DNA of 64,000 nt from Citricoccus alkalitolerans (GTDB taxonomy: Bacteria > Actinomycetota > Actinomycetes > Actinomycetales > Micrococcaceae): assembly GCF_039528175.1 (NCBI RefSeq), contig NZ_BAAALH010000001.1, forward strand, positions 1,178,001 through 1,242,000, given 5' to 3'. Both the position numbers and the translations under genes were made by a program. Shown piece by piece: positions 1-8,410 of this stretch; the first letter of the stretch is position 1, and each line of letters starts with the position of its first letter. The notes under the pieces were generated by a model that saw only the letters and a list, made by a program, of their open reading frames with translations, did no database searches and had not been told where the DNA came from.

Positions 1-1196
1 CCCGGCAGCGGGCTCCACTTCGCGTGCAGGACACCGAGCGCGCCGTAGCAGTCCCGGACCGAGTCGACCAGCACGCGGACGCCCGTGAGGTCGTGGATTT
101 CGTCGAAGTCTTTCCCCCGGACGATCATCTTCTGGTAGATCGAGTAGAAGTGCTTCGGCCGTCCCGTGACGGTGGCCCGCACCCGGGCCTCCTTGAGGTC
201 CTTCTCGATCTGTCCGCGCAGCACGGCCAGGTTCTTCTCACGCTCGGGGGTGCGCTCCCCCACCAGCCGCACGATCTCCGCGTACACCTTGGGGTACAGG
301 GCCGCGAAGGACAGGTCCTCGAGCTCCCACTTGATCGTGTTCATGCCGAGCCGGTGGGCCAACGGCGCGTAGATCTCCAGGGTCTCCTTGGCCTTGCGTG
401 CGCTCGAGGCCGGGGCCACATAGCGCCACGTACGGGCGTTGTGCAGGCGGTCGGCAAGCTTGATGACCAGGACCCGGACGTCGTCCGCCATGGCCAGCAC
501 CATCTTGCGGACGGTCTCGGCCTGCGCCGCATCCCCGAACTTGACCTTGTCCAGTTTGGTGACCCCGTCCACCAGGACGGCCACCTCGTCCCCAAAATCC
601 CGGCGCAGCTGCACCAGCGAGTAGCTGGTGTCCTCCACCGTGTCATGCAACAGGGCCCCGGCCAGGGTGGTGCCGGTCATGCCCAGCTCGGCGAGGATCG
701 TGGCCACGGCCACGGGGTGGGTGATGTACGGGTCGCCGCTCTTCCGCTTCTGGCCTGCGTGGGCCTTTTCGGCCACCTCGAAGGCCCGGATGATCAGGTC
801 GAGATCTTCCTTCGGCTGGCGGACCTTGAGGGTCCGGACCAGGGGCTCCAGGATCGGCGAATAATCGTTGGCGACGCGGCCGGTCAGCCGCGCCAGCCGG
901 CTACGGGGCCGCCGTGAGACGATCGCACCGCTCGCCGGGCTGCCAGCCGTGGCCGCGTCGGACGGTCCGCTGGGCCGGATGGTGGACGGGGTGCTCGGAG
1001 CCGGGCTCGTCACCGGTGCGGTGGGGGTGCGCTCCGGTGGCGCGGACACCTCAGTCCTGGTGGCCGACGTCGGCCCCTCGGTTTCCGCTTCCTCGCCCGG
1101 CCCGCTGGGCACGGCCGAGGAATACGTCTGGTTGGGTGTGGGGTGCGGGACGGCACCGGAGCTGGCCGGGCGTGGCCGTTCTGACTCTGTACCCAT
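1..1196 (-). CDS. rel: Bifunctional (p)ppGpp synthetase/hydrolase RelA/SpoT (3' end outside window)
   Basis: Makes and degrades the stringent-response alarmone (p)ppGpp. About 398 codons are visible; the C-terminal part runs off the left edge. Residues 1-90 are an Ala/Pro-rich, probably disordered extension. The HD hydrolase domain follows, with HDTVEDT near residues 184-190 and KLADRLHNARTW near 246-257, so hydrolase residues look intact. The synthetase domain begins around residue 330 (KHFYSIYQKM, then DLTGVRVLVD) and is cut off. The ATG at 1196 is chosen because AAGGACGG stands 7 nt upstream. It lies 150 bp downstream of secF on the same strand, the usual actinobacterial order secD-secF-rel. 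Identification is firm; TGS and ACT domains cannot be seen here. Confidence 0.95.
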   Translation of the reverse strand, partial: MGTESERPRPASSGAVPHPTPNQTYSSAVPSGPGEEAETEGPTSATRTEVSAPPERTPTAPVTSPAPSTPSTIRPSGPSDAATAGSPASGAIVSRRPRSRLARLTGRVANDYSPILEPLVRTLKVRQPKEDLDLIIRAFEVAEKAHAGQKRKSGDPYITHPVAVATILAELGMTGTTLAGALLHDTVEDTSYSLVQLRRDFGDEVAVLVDGVTKLDKVKFGDAAQAETVRKMVLAMADDVRVLVIKLADRLHNARTWRYVAPASSARKAKETLEIYAPLAHRLGMNTIKWELEDLSFAALYPKVYAEIVRLVGERTPEREKNLAVLRGQIEKDLKEARVRATVTGRPKHFYSIYQKMIVRGKDFDEIHDLTGVRVLVDSVRDCYGALGVLHAKWSPLP

Positions 1197-1295
1197 GGCT
1201 GCCGTCCTTCCCGCGGTCAGCTCGGGTCTCCCTCGCTGCCACTGTGCTCAACCCTCAACGGGGTAGTGATCCATTCTAGGGCCACCACGAGTAGT

Positions 1296-1325
1296 GGCCG
1301 GCACCCTGCAGTCAGGGTACCGGCC
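1296..1325 (-). terminator. Hairpin downstream of secF
   Basis: Arms GGCCGGCACCCTG (1296-1308) and CAGGGTACCGGCC (1313-1325) pair with one mismatch around a 4-nt loop. It lies 21 bp past the secF stop, between secF and rel. There is no clear T-run, so a terminator or RNA-stability role is inferred from position. A second small GCCAC/GTGGC dyad lies just left of it. Confidence 0.5.
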
Positions 1326-1346
1326 ACCGGAGGTGATCAGCGCAGA

Positions 1347-2342
1347 TCAGACCGCAGCTGACGCCTCCGCTTCACGCCGTTCCAGGACCTTGGCGTCATT
1401 GGCCTGGATCTTCGGTTCGCCCTTGCGCAGCAACGCGTACAGCGGGGCCTGGATGAAGATCGTGGCCAGGGTGCCCACGATGATGCCCACGAAGATGGCC
1501 AGCGAGATGTCTCGCAGCGTGCCGGCGCCGAGCAGGAACGCGCCGATGAACAGGATTGAGGCCACCGGGAGGATGGCCACCACGGACGTGTTGATCGACC
1601 GGACCAGCGTCTGGTTGATCGCCAGGTTGACGTTCTCCTGGAAGGTCCGGGTGGTCTCCTCGAGGTTGTGCTCCGTGTTCTCCCGGATCTTGTCGAAGAC
1701 CACCACCGTGTCATAGAGCGCATAACTCAAGATGGTCAGGAAGCCGATGATGGCACTCGGGGTGACCTCGAAGCCGGTGGCACCGTAGATGCCCGCGGTC
1801 ACCCCCACCACGTACAGCAGACCGATCACCGCAGCGAGTGACATCTTCCAGGTGCGGAAGTAGGCGGCCATCAGCAGCGCCACGAGGACGACGAAGATGA
1901 CCAGGCCGAGCAAGGCCTGCTGCGTCACACCCTGGCCCCAGGTGGGGCCCACGAAGTTGGAGGTCACCTGGTCCTGCTCGACCCCGTAGGCCGCCTGCAG
2001 GTTCGCCGCGACCTCCAGGGTCTGATCATCGTCCAACAGGTCCGTCTGGATCCGCATGGTGCCCGGCGCGATGTTGGTGACGGTGGCTTCCGCCTGCGGC
2101 ACGGCATCCTGCACCGCGTCCTCACCGGGCGCGATGTCCGTGTTGGACACGGCGGAGACGGTGAACTCGGAGCCGCCCCGGAAATCGATGCCGAGGTTGA
2201 ATCCACCGCGGGCCAGGGTCAGGCCGACCACCGCCACGAGGATGATCAGGGCGACGGAGAACCAGGTCTTCCACCTCGTGGTGAAGGGGTAGGAACGCTT
2301 GCCGGTGTAGAGCTGGTTACCCCAGGTGGCCAGTGCACTCAC
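1347..2342 (-). CDS. secF: Protein translocase subunit SecF
   Basis: Membrane partner of SecD that uses the proton-motive force to help the SecYEG channel release exported proteins. The product is 331 aa, normal for the family. A first transmembrane helix spans about residues 28-45, followed by the conserved GIDFRGGSEF motif (51-60), a roughly 80-residue extracytoplasmic part and five more hydrophobic segments (about 140-310) containing the SecD/SecF signature around SYALYDTVVVFDKIREN. The start overlaps the secD stop by 4 bp (ATGA), indicating translational coupling. A lysine/glutamate-rich tail ends the protein. Confidence 0.96.
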   Translation of the reverse strand: MSALATWGNQLYTGKRSYPFTTRWKTWFSVALIILVAVVGLTLARGGFNLGIDFRGGSEFTVSAVSNTDIAPGEDAVQDAVPQAEATVTNIAPGTMRIQTDLLDDDQTLEVAANLQAAYGVEQDQVTSNFVGPTWGQGVTQQALLGLVIFVVLVALLMAAYFRTWKMSLAAVIGLLYVVGVTAGIYGATGFEVTPSAIIGFLTILSYALYDTVVVFDKIRENTEHNLEETTRTFQENVNLAINQTLVRSINTSVVAILPVASILFIGAFLLGAGTLRDISLAIFVGIIVGTLATIFIQAPLYALLRKGEPKIQANDAKVLERREAEASAAV

Positions 2343-4123
2343 TTTTGCTCCTCCGTCCGTTCGGTTGAGGTGGTACTGGCCTCAGCGAAGTCCCAGGCAG
2401 AATCGTCGGCGCTGCTGCCATCGCCGACCGCCGCGAGCTGTTCGGCCCGCCGGCGTTCCGCGATCGTCTGCCGCTTGGCCGCCTCCTTGGAGGACTTCTG
2501 GCTCTTCTTCGTCGCCTTGCCGGACGCGGCCGGGACCGGCCTGAAATCGCGGACCTTGCCAGCCCCCTGGTACAGGGGTTCACGTCCGAGCAGCGAGGGA
2601 TCGAGCCCGGACAACTTGTGCCCGCCACCGAAGAACCGGGTGTTCGCCAGCAACTGGAGCACCGGGTGGGTGAACAGGAACACCACCACGAGGTCCGCCA
2701 CCGCCGTCAGACCGAGCGTAAACGCGAATCCGCGCACATTGCCCACCGCCACGAAGTACAGCACGACGGCGGCCAGCAGGTTGACGGCCTTGGCGGCCAC
2801 CACGGTGCGCTTGGCCCGGAGCCAGCCGTACTCGACAGCCTCCGCCAGGCTTCGCCCGTTGCGCAACTCGTCCTTGATGCGTTCGAAGTAGACGATGAAC
2901 GAGTCCGCCGTCAGGCCGATGGCCACGATCAACCCCGCTATGCCGGCCAGGGACAACCGATAGTTGTCCGACCAGCCCAGCAGGACGATCGCCAGGTAGG
3001 TCAGCACCCCCGCCACCACGAGGGAGGCCATGGTGACCAGCCCCAGCAGGCGGTACTGGAAGAACGAGTACACGGCGACCAGGGCCAGGCCGATGAGCCC
3101 GGCGATGAGGCCAAGGCGCAGTTGGTCAGCACCGAGGGTGGCGGAGATCTGCTGCTCGGACTCGATGGTGAAGCTGATCGGCAGGGCGCCGTACTTCAGC
3201 TGCTCCGCCAGGGCCGCGGCCGACTCCTCGGTGAAGTTGCCGGAGATCTGCGCCCGGCCGTCGGTGATGACGGCCTGGGACTGCGGCGCGGAGACGACCA
3301 TGCCGTCCAGGACGATGGCGAACTGCTTGCGCGGGTCTCCCTCCTGGAAGGGCGTCAGGCGCTGGGTGACCTCGCGGAAGGCATCCGCGCCGGCGTTGTT
3401 GAAGGTCAGGTTGACGGCCCACTGGTTGGTGGACACACCGGTGGCCGTGTTGACCAGGCCGTAGTCGGCGTCGGCGATGTCGGTGCCCGGGACCTCCACC
3501 GGACCGACGATGTACTTCACGCCCTGATTCGGATCGCAGACGATAGCTGCCTCGTCCGTGGGCAGTGACTCCCGGTTCGGGTCCTCGAGCACGGCGGGGC
3601 AATCATGGGCCTCGAATTCGGCGGCCAGCTCCGGGGTAATCCAGTTCGGGTCCGAGCCATTCTCCGGCTCGGCCGTGGGCTCTGGGAATTCCTCCGCCGG
3701 TGTCCGCTGGTCCTCCGGTGTGGCGGTGAAGGACCCCATCGTGATGACCGGACGGAACTCCATGTTGGCGGATGCCTGGATCAGCTCACGGGTCTCCTGG
3801 TCCGGGACTCCGGGCAGGGACACCACCACATTGCGACCGCTCTGGGTGGAGATCTCCGCCTCGGAGACACCGGAGCCGTCCACACGTTGGCGGATGATCT
3901 CCACTGCCTGGTCGAGTTGCTCCGCAGACACCTCCTGGCCACCGGTGACCTCCGGGGCGAGCACCATCTGGGTGCCGCCTTCCAGGTCGAGGGCGAGCTT
4001 GGGGGCCAACTGGGCCTGGCCGGTGGCCACGCCGACACCGAGGATCGCCGCCAGGGCGACCATCAGGCCGGCGAGCCACCAGAGGGTGCGCTTGGCGCGT
4101 CCCCGGGGGGTCTTATCAGACAT
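2339..4123 (-). CDS. secD: Protein translocase subunit SecD
   Basis: Large subunit of the SecDF export accessory complex in the cytoplasmic membrane. At 594 aa it is a normal actinobacterial SecD. One N-terminal helix (about residues 14-34) precedes the DLEGGTQ motif (46-52) and a large extracytoplasmic domain that carries an acidic, low-complexity insert around residues 120-160. Five C-terminal helices (about 330-500) include GLTADSFIVYFERIKDEL. The last 75 residues are a charged cytoplasmic tail rich in K, A and E. It is 59 bp downstream of yajC and overlaps secF by 4 bp, so yajC-secD-secF behave as one operon. Confidence 0.96.
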   Translation of the reverse strand: MSDKTPRGRAKRTLWWLAGLMVALAAILGVGVATGQAQLAPKLALDLEGGTQMVLAPEVTGGQEVSAEQLDQAVEIIRQRVDGSGVSEAEISTQSGRNVVVSLPGVPDQETRELIQASANMEFRPVITMGSFTATPEDQRTPAEEFPEPTAEPENGSDPNWITPELAAEFEAHDCPAVLEDPNRESLPTDEAAIVCDPNQGVKYIVGPVEVPGTDIADADYGLVNTATGVSTNQWAVNLTFNNAGADAFREVTQRLTPFQEGDPRKQFAIVLDGMVVSAPQSQAVITDGRAQISGNFTEESAAALAEQLKYGALPISFTIESEQQISATLGADQLRLGLIAGLIGLALVAVYSFFQYRLLGLVTMASLVVAGVLTYLAIVLLGWSDNYRLSLAGIAGLIVAIGLTADSFIVYFERIKDELRNGRSLAEAVEYGWLRAKRTVVAAKAVNLLAAVVLYFVAVGNVRGFAFTLGLTAVADLVVVFLFTHPVLQLLANTRFFGGGHKLSGLDPSLLGREPLYQGAGKVRDFRPVPAASGKATKKSQKSSKEAAKRQTIAERRRAEQLAAVGDGSSADDSAWDFAEASTTSTERTEEQK

Positions 4124-4182
4124 GGAGGGCTACGGCTTTCGGTTCACGGGGCGAGGGAGGGCGTCTGCTGAGTCAGCCGACG

Positions 4183-4683
4183 TCAGGCAGACGGGCGATC
4201 CGTGCCAGGACGCTGGTCGTCCGGGCCGTTGCCATCGGTCTCGTTGTTGCGGTCGGTGCCACCGTTGGCCTCTTCCAGGCCTGCCGGGGAATCCGGAACG
4301 GTGGTCTCCGGCTCGCCACCCACGGATGTACCGGCGGCACCGGCGGCGGGATCCACGGCCTTGCCGATGGCCTGCAGGTGCACGGTGGCCGTGTTGCCCG
4401 GAGAGATCTCGATGACGGCCTTGTTCTCGTCCTTGTCCACGGACAGGATGGTGCCGAACAGGCCCATGGTGGTCATGACTTCAACGCCGGGACCGAGCGA
4501 CTGGTGCAGCTGCTGCTGCTGCTGCTGGGCCTTCTTGCTGCGGCGGAACATGCTGAAGATCAGCAGCGCGAAGATCGCGAGCATGATCAGCAGGAAGGGG
4601 TCGAACGGCAGGCCGCCACCGCCTTCCGGGTTGGCGCCTTCGGCGACAAGCGAGGCAGTTGCGGGGGCGATCAGCTGGGTCAC
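4183..4683 (-). CDS. yajC: Preprotein translocase accessory protein YajC
   Basis: Small membrane protein of the SecDF-YajC complex. It has one transmembrane segment (FDPFLLIMLAIFALLIF, about residues 27-44), then a basic RRSKK stretch with six consecutive Gln, then the YajC core (PGVEVMTTMGLFGTI). The C-terminal 70 residues are an acidic, Asn/Gly/Asp-rich tail longer than in enteric homologues. I start at GTG 4683 (166 aa). A TTG at 4722 would add 13 residues, and a TAGACT box 7 nt before that TTG makes the longer form possible. Its place directly upstream of secD supports the call. Confidence 0.88.
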   Translation of the reverse strand: MTQLIAPATASLVAEGANPEGGGGLPFDPFLLIMLAIFALLIFSMFRRSKKAQQQQQQLHQSLGPGVEVMTTMGLFGTILSVDKDENKAVIEISPGNTATVHLQAIGKAVDPAAGAAGTSVGGEPETTVPDSPAGLEEANGGTDRNNETDGNGPDDQRPGTDRPSA

Positions 4684-4729
4684 TTCGGGGACACCACATT
4701 CCAGAGTCGGGGCACAGGACAACCCGATT

Positions 4730-4735
4730 AGTCTA
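4730..4735 (-). promoter_or_regulatory. Candidate -10 box for yajC-secDF
   Basis: TAGACT on the minus strand fits the actinobacterial TANNNT -10 consensus. It is 7 nt before an in-frame TTG (4722) and about 46 nt before the preferred GTG start. No good -35 hexamer is visible. Confidence 0.4.
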
Positions 4736-4857
4736 CGGGTAGGTTCTCACTGTCCGTTCAGACGCGCCCTCCCGTGGCACATTGTTCACCGATTTCCCAG
4801 AACCACGTCGAACGCGGGGACAGAAGTCAGGATGCGGGTTCAGGGACCGATCCGGGC

Positions 4858-5973
4858 TCAGGGATCAAACAGCGTGTCGACTTCGTCGGCACTGTCCGGC
4901 CGGTTGGAGTCCGCACCGGCATCCGTCGGCGTCGGCACCATCCAGAAGGCCGCCCCCGGAGAGTCGGGGGGCGGGACCAGGCCCAGGTGCTCCCAGGCGG
5001 CCGGCATGGCGATCCGGCCCCGAGGGGTCCGCCCCAACAGGCCCTCGCGCACCAAGAAGGGCTCGGCCACGGTCTCCACCGTCTCGGTCTCCTCCCCCAC
5101 GGCGATGGCCAGCGTGGACAGGCCCACCGGTCCCCCGGCGAATTTGCGGCACAGTGCCTCGAGCACAGAACGGTCGAGACGGTCCAGGCCCTTCTCATCC
5201 ACCTCATACATCTCCAAGGCGGCGGAGGCGGCGCGCGAGTCCACCTGGTCCAGCCCGCCGACCAGGGCCCAGTCGCGCACCCGGCGCAGCAGCCGGTTGG
5301 CGATGCGCGGCGTCCCGCGGGAGCGGCTGGCGATCTGGGTGAACCCCGCGGAGTTGACCTTCATGTCCAGCAACAGGGCGGACCGGCGCAGCACCAGCTC
5401 CAGTTCCTCGGTGCTGTAGAACTCGAGGTGGCCGGTGAAGCCGAAGCGGTCACGGAGCGGCCCGGGCAGCAGCCCGGCGCGGGTGGTGGCTCCCACCAGC
5501 GTGAAGGGCGGGATCTCCAGGGGGATGGAGGTGGCACCGGCCCCCTTGCCGACCACGATGTCCACCCGGAAGTCCTCCATGGCCATGTAGAGCATCTCCT
5601 CGGCCGGACGGGACATCCGGTGGATCTCGTCCAGGAAGAGCACCTCTCCCTCCGTCAGGGAGGACAGGATGGCGGCCAGGTCACCGGCGTGCTGGATGGC
5701 CGGGCCGGATGAGATCCGCAGGGGCGCGTTCATCTCCCCGGCGATGATCATGGCCAGCGTGGTCTTGCCGAGGCCGGGCGGTCCGGACATCAACACGTGG
5801 TCAGCGGTGCGGCCGCGCAGCCGGGCGGCCTCCAAGACCAGTGAGAGCTGCCGGCGGACCCGCTGTTGACCGACGAAGTCGTCGAGGTTCTTGGGACGCA
5901 GGGCGGCCTCGAGTTCCCGCTCCTCACCTTCAGCTGCCCCGGCCACGAGCCGTCCGTCTGGCTGTTGCGTCAT
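4858..5973 (-). CDS. ruvB: Holliday junction branch-migration ATPase RuvB
   Basis: AAA+ motor that, with RuvA, drives branch migration of Holliday junctions in recombinational repair. It is 371 aa. Visible motifs are Walker A GPPGLGKTT (about 64-72), Walker B LFLDEIHRM, sensor 1 GATTRAG and the arginine-finger region GPLRDRFG, followed by the C-terminal winged helix (PRGRIAMPAAWEHLG). The final 40 residues are an extra acidic tail. GGAGG lies 7 nt before the ATG. It begins 10 bp after ruvA, in the standard ruvC-ruvA-ruvB order. Confidence 0.97.
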   Translation of the reverse strand: MTQQPDGRLVAGAAEGEERELEAALRPKNLDDFVGQQRVRRQLSLVLEAARLRGRTADHVLMSGPPGLGKTTLAMIIAGEMNAPLRISSGPAIQHAGDLAAILSSLTEGEVLFLDEIHRMSRPAEEMLYMAMEDFRVDIVVGKGAGATSIPLEIPPFTLVGATTRAGLLPGPLRDRFGFTGHLEFYSTEELELVLRRSALLLDMKVNSAGFTQIASRSRGTPRIANRLLRRVRDWALVGGLDQVDSRAASAALEMYEVDEKGLDRLDRSVLEALCRKFAGGPVGLSTLAIAVGEETETVETVAEPFLVREGLLGRTPRGRIAMPAAWEHLGLVPPPDSPGAAFWMVPTPTDAGADSNRPDSADEVDTLFDP

Positions 5974-5983
5974 GCTCTACCTC

Positions 5984-6622
5984 CTACCGGCCCGACCGGG
6001 CGGACTGCCCCTGGCCGAGGTGGCGCAGCGTGGACTTGAGTACGCTGGCCACGGTGCCGGACTCCTCGAGTTCGGGCTCATGCCGGATGGTGTCCCGGAC
6101 TGCCTTCTCGGCGTCCTTCTCCGTCCAGCCTAAGCCGGTCAGCGCCTCCAGGACGCGGTCCATCCACGGCATCGAGCCGGCCAGGGCTGGTTGATCCTCG
6201 GCCCCGGAGGCCGGCGCGCCGGTGGGCACGAGCTTGTCCGTCAGCTCCAGGACGATGCGACGCGCGCCCTTGGGGCCGATGCCCGGGACCTTGGTGAAGG
6301 CCTTGTCGTCCCCCGTGGACGCCGCCACGCGAACCGTCTCCGGATCATGGACCGCCAGCACGGCTAGGGCCAGCCGGGGGCCGACGCCGGAGACCCCGAG
6401 CAGCACCTCGAAGACGTCCCTCTCGTCCTCCGTGGCGAAGCCGAACAGGGTCATCGAGTCCTCACGCACCACCATGGAGGTCAGGACTCGCCCGGCCTCC
6501 CCCAGGTGGAGCCCGGCCAGCGTCTGCGGGGTGGCGGAGAACCGCATACCGAAGCCGGACACGGTGAGGACGGCGTGGTTCAACGCCACGGATTCCACGG
6601 TGCCGGTCAGGGACGAAATCAT
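5984..6622 (-). CDS. ruvA: Holliday junction recognition protein RuvA
   Basis: DNA-binding partner of RuvB that recognises four-way junctions. It is 212 aa when started at ATG 6622, giving the family N terminus MISSLTGTV; an upstream TTG would add two residues. The N-terminal OB domain is followed by helix-hairpin-helix elements (LLGVSGVGPRLALAVL and VPGIGPKGARRIVLEL), then a C-terminal RuvB-binding domain (ALTGLGWTEKDAEKAV). It lies 105 bp after ruvC and 10 bp before ruvB. Confidence 0.96.
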   Translation of the reverse strand: MISSLTGTVESVALNHAVLTVSGFGMRFSATPQTLAGLHLGEAGRVLTSMVVREDSMTLFGFATEDERDVFEVLLGVSGVGPRLALAVLAVHDPETVRVAASTGDDKAFTKVPGIGPKGARRIVLELTDKLVPTGAPASGAEDQPALAGSMPWMDRVLEALTGLGWTEKDAEKAVRDTIRHEPELEESGTVASVLKSTLRHLGQGQSARSGR

Positions 6623-6727
6623 GCTCAACTCGCTCTTCTCGGATTGGCAATGGAACTACAGCCGGACGGGGGCCGGACCGCCGCCCGGTTCGAACGTATC
6701 TACGAAGACCCTAGCCCATAGCGGGAT

Positions 6728-7429
6728 TCAGATCCGGGAACCGCCGTTCCAGCCCTTCGCGCCCCGGCTTCGCTGTTCGGCAGCGAGCCAGGCCTGCTGA
6801 GCCGGCGTCGATCCCCCGGTGCGGCGGCCGCCGGAACCGCCGGCCGGCGTCGGGAAGCGCGATGCGCGCTGGGGGCTGGTGAGGTTGCCCGTCTCCAGCC
6901 CGCGCCCCATCAACCCGCCGCGCCACGCGTGGGTAATGGCCAGGGCGAGCGCATCGGCGGCATCGGCGGGCTTGGGCGGGGCGTCGAGGCGCAGGATCCT
7001 GGTGACCATGGCAGTGACCTGGTCCTTACCCGCGGTGCCGCTGCCGGTGACCGCGGCCTTCACCTCGGAGGGAGTGTGGAGCGCCACTGGAATGCCGCGC
7101 CGGGCGGCCGCCGCGATGACCACGCCGGAGGCCTGGGCGGTACCCATCACGGTCGGCGTGTTGTTCTGCGCGAACATGCGCTCCACGGCCACGTGGTCCG
7201 GGCTGTGGCGGTCGAGCCACTCGTTGATGGCCTCGTCGATGGCGAGCAGCCGCAGGTCGAGGGACTGTTCGGCCGGGGAGCCGACGACCGTCACCGCCAC
7301 CAGCGTTGCGGTGCGGTTGGGCGCGACGTCCACCACGGCAATGCCGCAGCGGGTCAGACCCGGGTCGACACCGAACACCCGCAGAGGTTTCGGTGCCCGG
7401 CGTGCTGCGCTCCCGGGGCTGAGGGTCAA
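6728..7429 (-). CDS. ruvC: Crossover junction endodeoxyribonuclease RuvC
   Basis: Nuclease that resolves Holliday junctions. The core carries the first catalytic Asp in FGVDPGLTRCG (about 19-29), the Glu in VAVERMFAQNN, and the C-terminal acidic cluster in PPKPADAADALALAITHAW. At 233 aa it is longer than E. coli RuvC (173 aa) because of a Gly/Arg/Ser-rich C-terminal tail of about 55 residues, probably disordered. The start is a TTG, 7 bp after the yebC stop, so translation is probably coupled to yebC. Confidence 0.95.
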   Translation of the reverse strand: MTLSPGSAARRAPKPLRVFGVDPGLTRCGIAVVDVAPNRTATLVAVTVVGSPAEQSLDLRLLAIDEAINEWLDRHSPDHVAVERMFAQNNTPTVMGTAQASGVVIAAAARRGIPVALHTPSEVKAAVTGSGTAGKDQVTAMVTRILRLDAPPKPADAADALALAITHAWRGGLMGRGLETGNLTSPQRASRFPTPAGGSGGRRTGGSTPAQQAWLAAEQRSRGAKGWNGGSRI

Positions 7430-7436
7430 GGGCGGA

Positions 7437-8192
7437 TCAGTCCTCGTCCAGCTGGGCGAGGACCTCCGGGGAGATGTCCACGTTGGAGTAGACGCTTTGC
7501 ACGTCGTCCAGGTCCTCCAGCGCGTCCTCCAGGTTGAAGTATGTCTTGGCGCCCTTGGCGTCCAGGTCCACCTTCATGGTGGCCACGAACTCCATCTCGT
7601 CCGTGTCGTATTCGATCCCGGCCTCTTCCAGGGCGGTGGCCACGGCCCGCAGGTCGGAGGGGTCGCACAGGATCTCGAAGGAGTCCCCCGACTGCATGAC
7701 CTCCTCGGCGCCGGCGTCCAGCACCGCCATCAGGATGTCGTCCTCGGCGTGCCCCTCGGCCGGCAACCGGACCAGGCCGGTGCGGTTGAACAGGAAGGCC
7801 ACAGAGCCCGAGTCGGCCATGGTGCCGCCACTGCGGGTCACCGCGGTGCGGACCTCGGCGGCGGCGCGGTTCTTGTTGTCCGTCAAGCACTCGACCATGA
7901 GGGCGGATCCCTGCGGCCCGCGAACCTCGTAGATGATCTCCGTGTACTCGATGACCTCACCGGTCAGGCCGGCGCCGCGCTTGATAGCACGCTCGATGTT
8001 GTCATTGGGCACAGACTGCTTCTTGGCCTTGGTGACCGCCAGCTCGAGGGCGGGATTGCCGTCCAGGTCGGGACCTCCGGCGCGGGCCGCCACCTCGATG
8101 CCCTTGACGTACTTGGCGAAGGCCTTGGCGCGCCGGGCGTCGATGATGGCCTTCTTGTGCTTGGTGGTCGCCCACTTGGAATGCCCTGACAC
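7437..8192 (-). CDS. YebC/PmpR family protein (TACO1 family)
   Basis: Conserved protein of 251 aa, named as a DNA-binding transcriptional regulator in many genomes and in recent work linked to translation of proline-rich stretches. The family start SGHSKWATTKHKKA and the middle motif VPNDNIERAIKRG are present, as is the acidic C terminus. GTG 8192 is chosen because GGAGAGGAG lies just upstream and the family signature begins there; a longer in-frame ORF extends 57 codons further but looks non-coding. It heads the yebC-ruvCAB cluster, a common bacterial arrangement. Confidence 0.94.
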   Translation of the reverse strand: MSGHSKWATTKHKKAIIDARRAKAFAKYVKGIEVAARAGGPDLDGNPALELAVTKAKKQSVPNDNIERAIKRGAGLTGEVIEYTEIIYEVRGPQGSALMVECLTDNKNRAAAEVRTAVTRSGGTMADSGSVAFLFNRTGLVRLPAEGHAEDDILMAVLDAGAEEVMQSGDSFEILCDPSDLRAVATALEEAGIEYDTDEMEFVATMKVDLDAKGAKTYFNLEDALEDLDDVQSVYSNVDISPEVLAQLDED

Positions 8193-8410
8193 GTGTTCTC
8201 CTCTCCGCGCCGACCGCGCCTGAGCACGGCCCGCATCGGCTGTTGGTGATGATCGGGTTCGTCCTGGTCCGGGCGCCACTGCGCCGGGCCCTGCCGCTGC
8301 CGGCAGAAGTCTGGCTTCGATTCTACGGGAGGAGCCGCCGGTGCCCCCGTCCGTGCGGGACACGGTGCGGACAACCCGTTCTCCCGGACCCTGTCCAGCG
8401 GACCCCAGAT

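Noticed and set aside
24..917. 297-codon plus-strand ORF opposite rel
   Set aside because: It is antisense to the clear RelA/SpoT reading frame and its protein is a His/Arg/Val-rich shadow typical of high-GC DNA.
8243..8410. N-terminal extension of the M3 peptidase ORF
   Set aside because: The extra 56 codons cross the region that should hold the yebC promoter, have Arg/Pro-rich shadow composition and would make the protein longer than the family.
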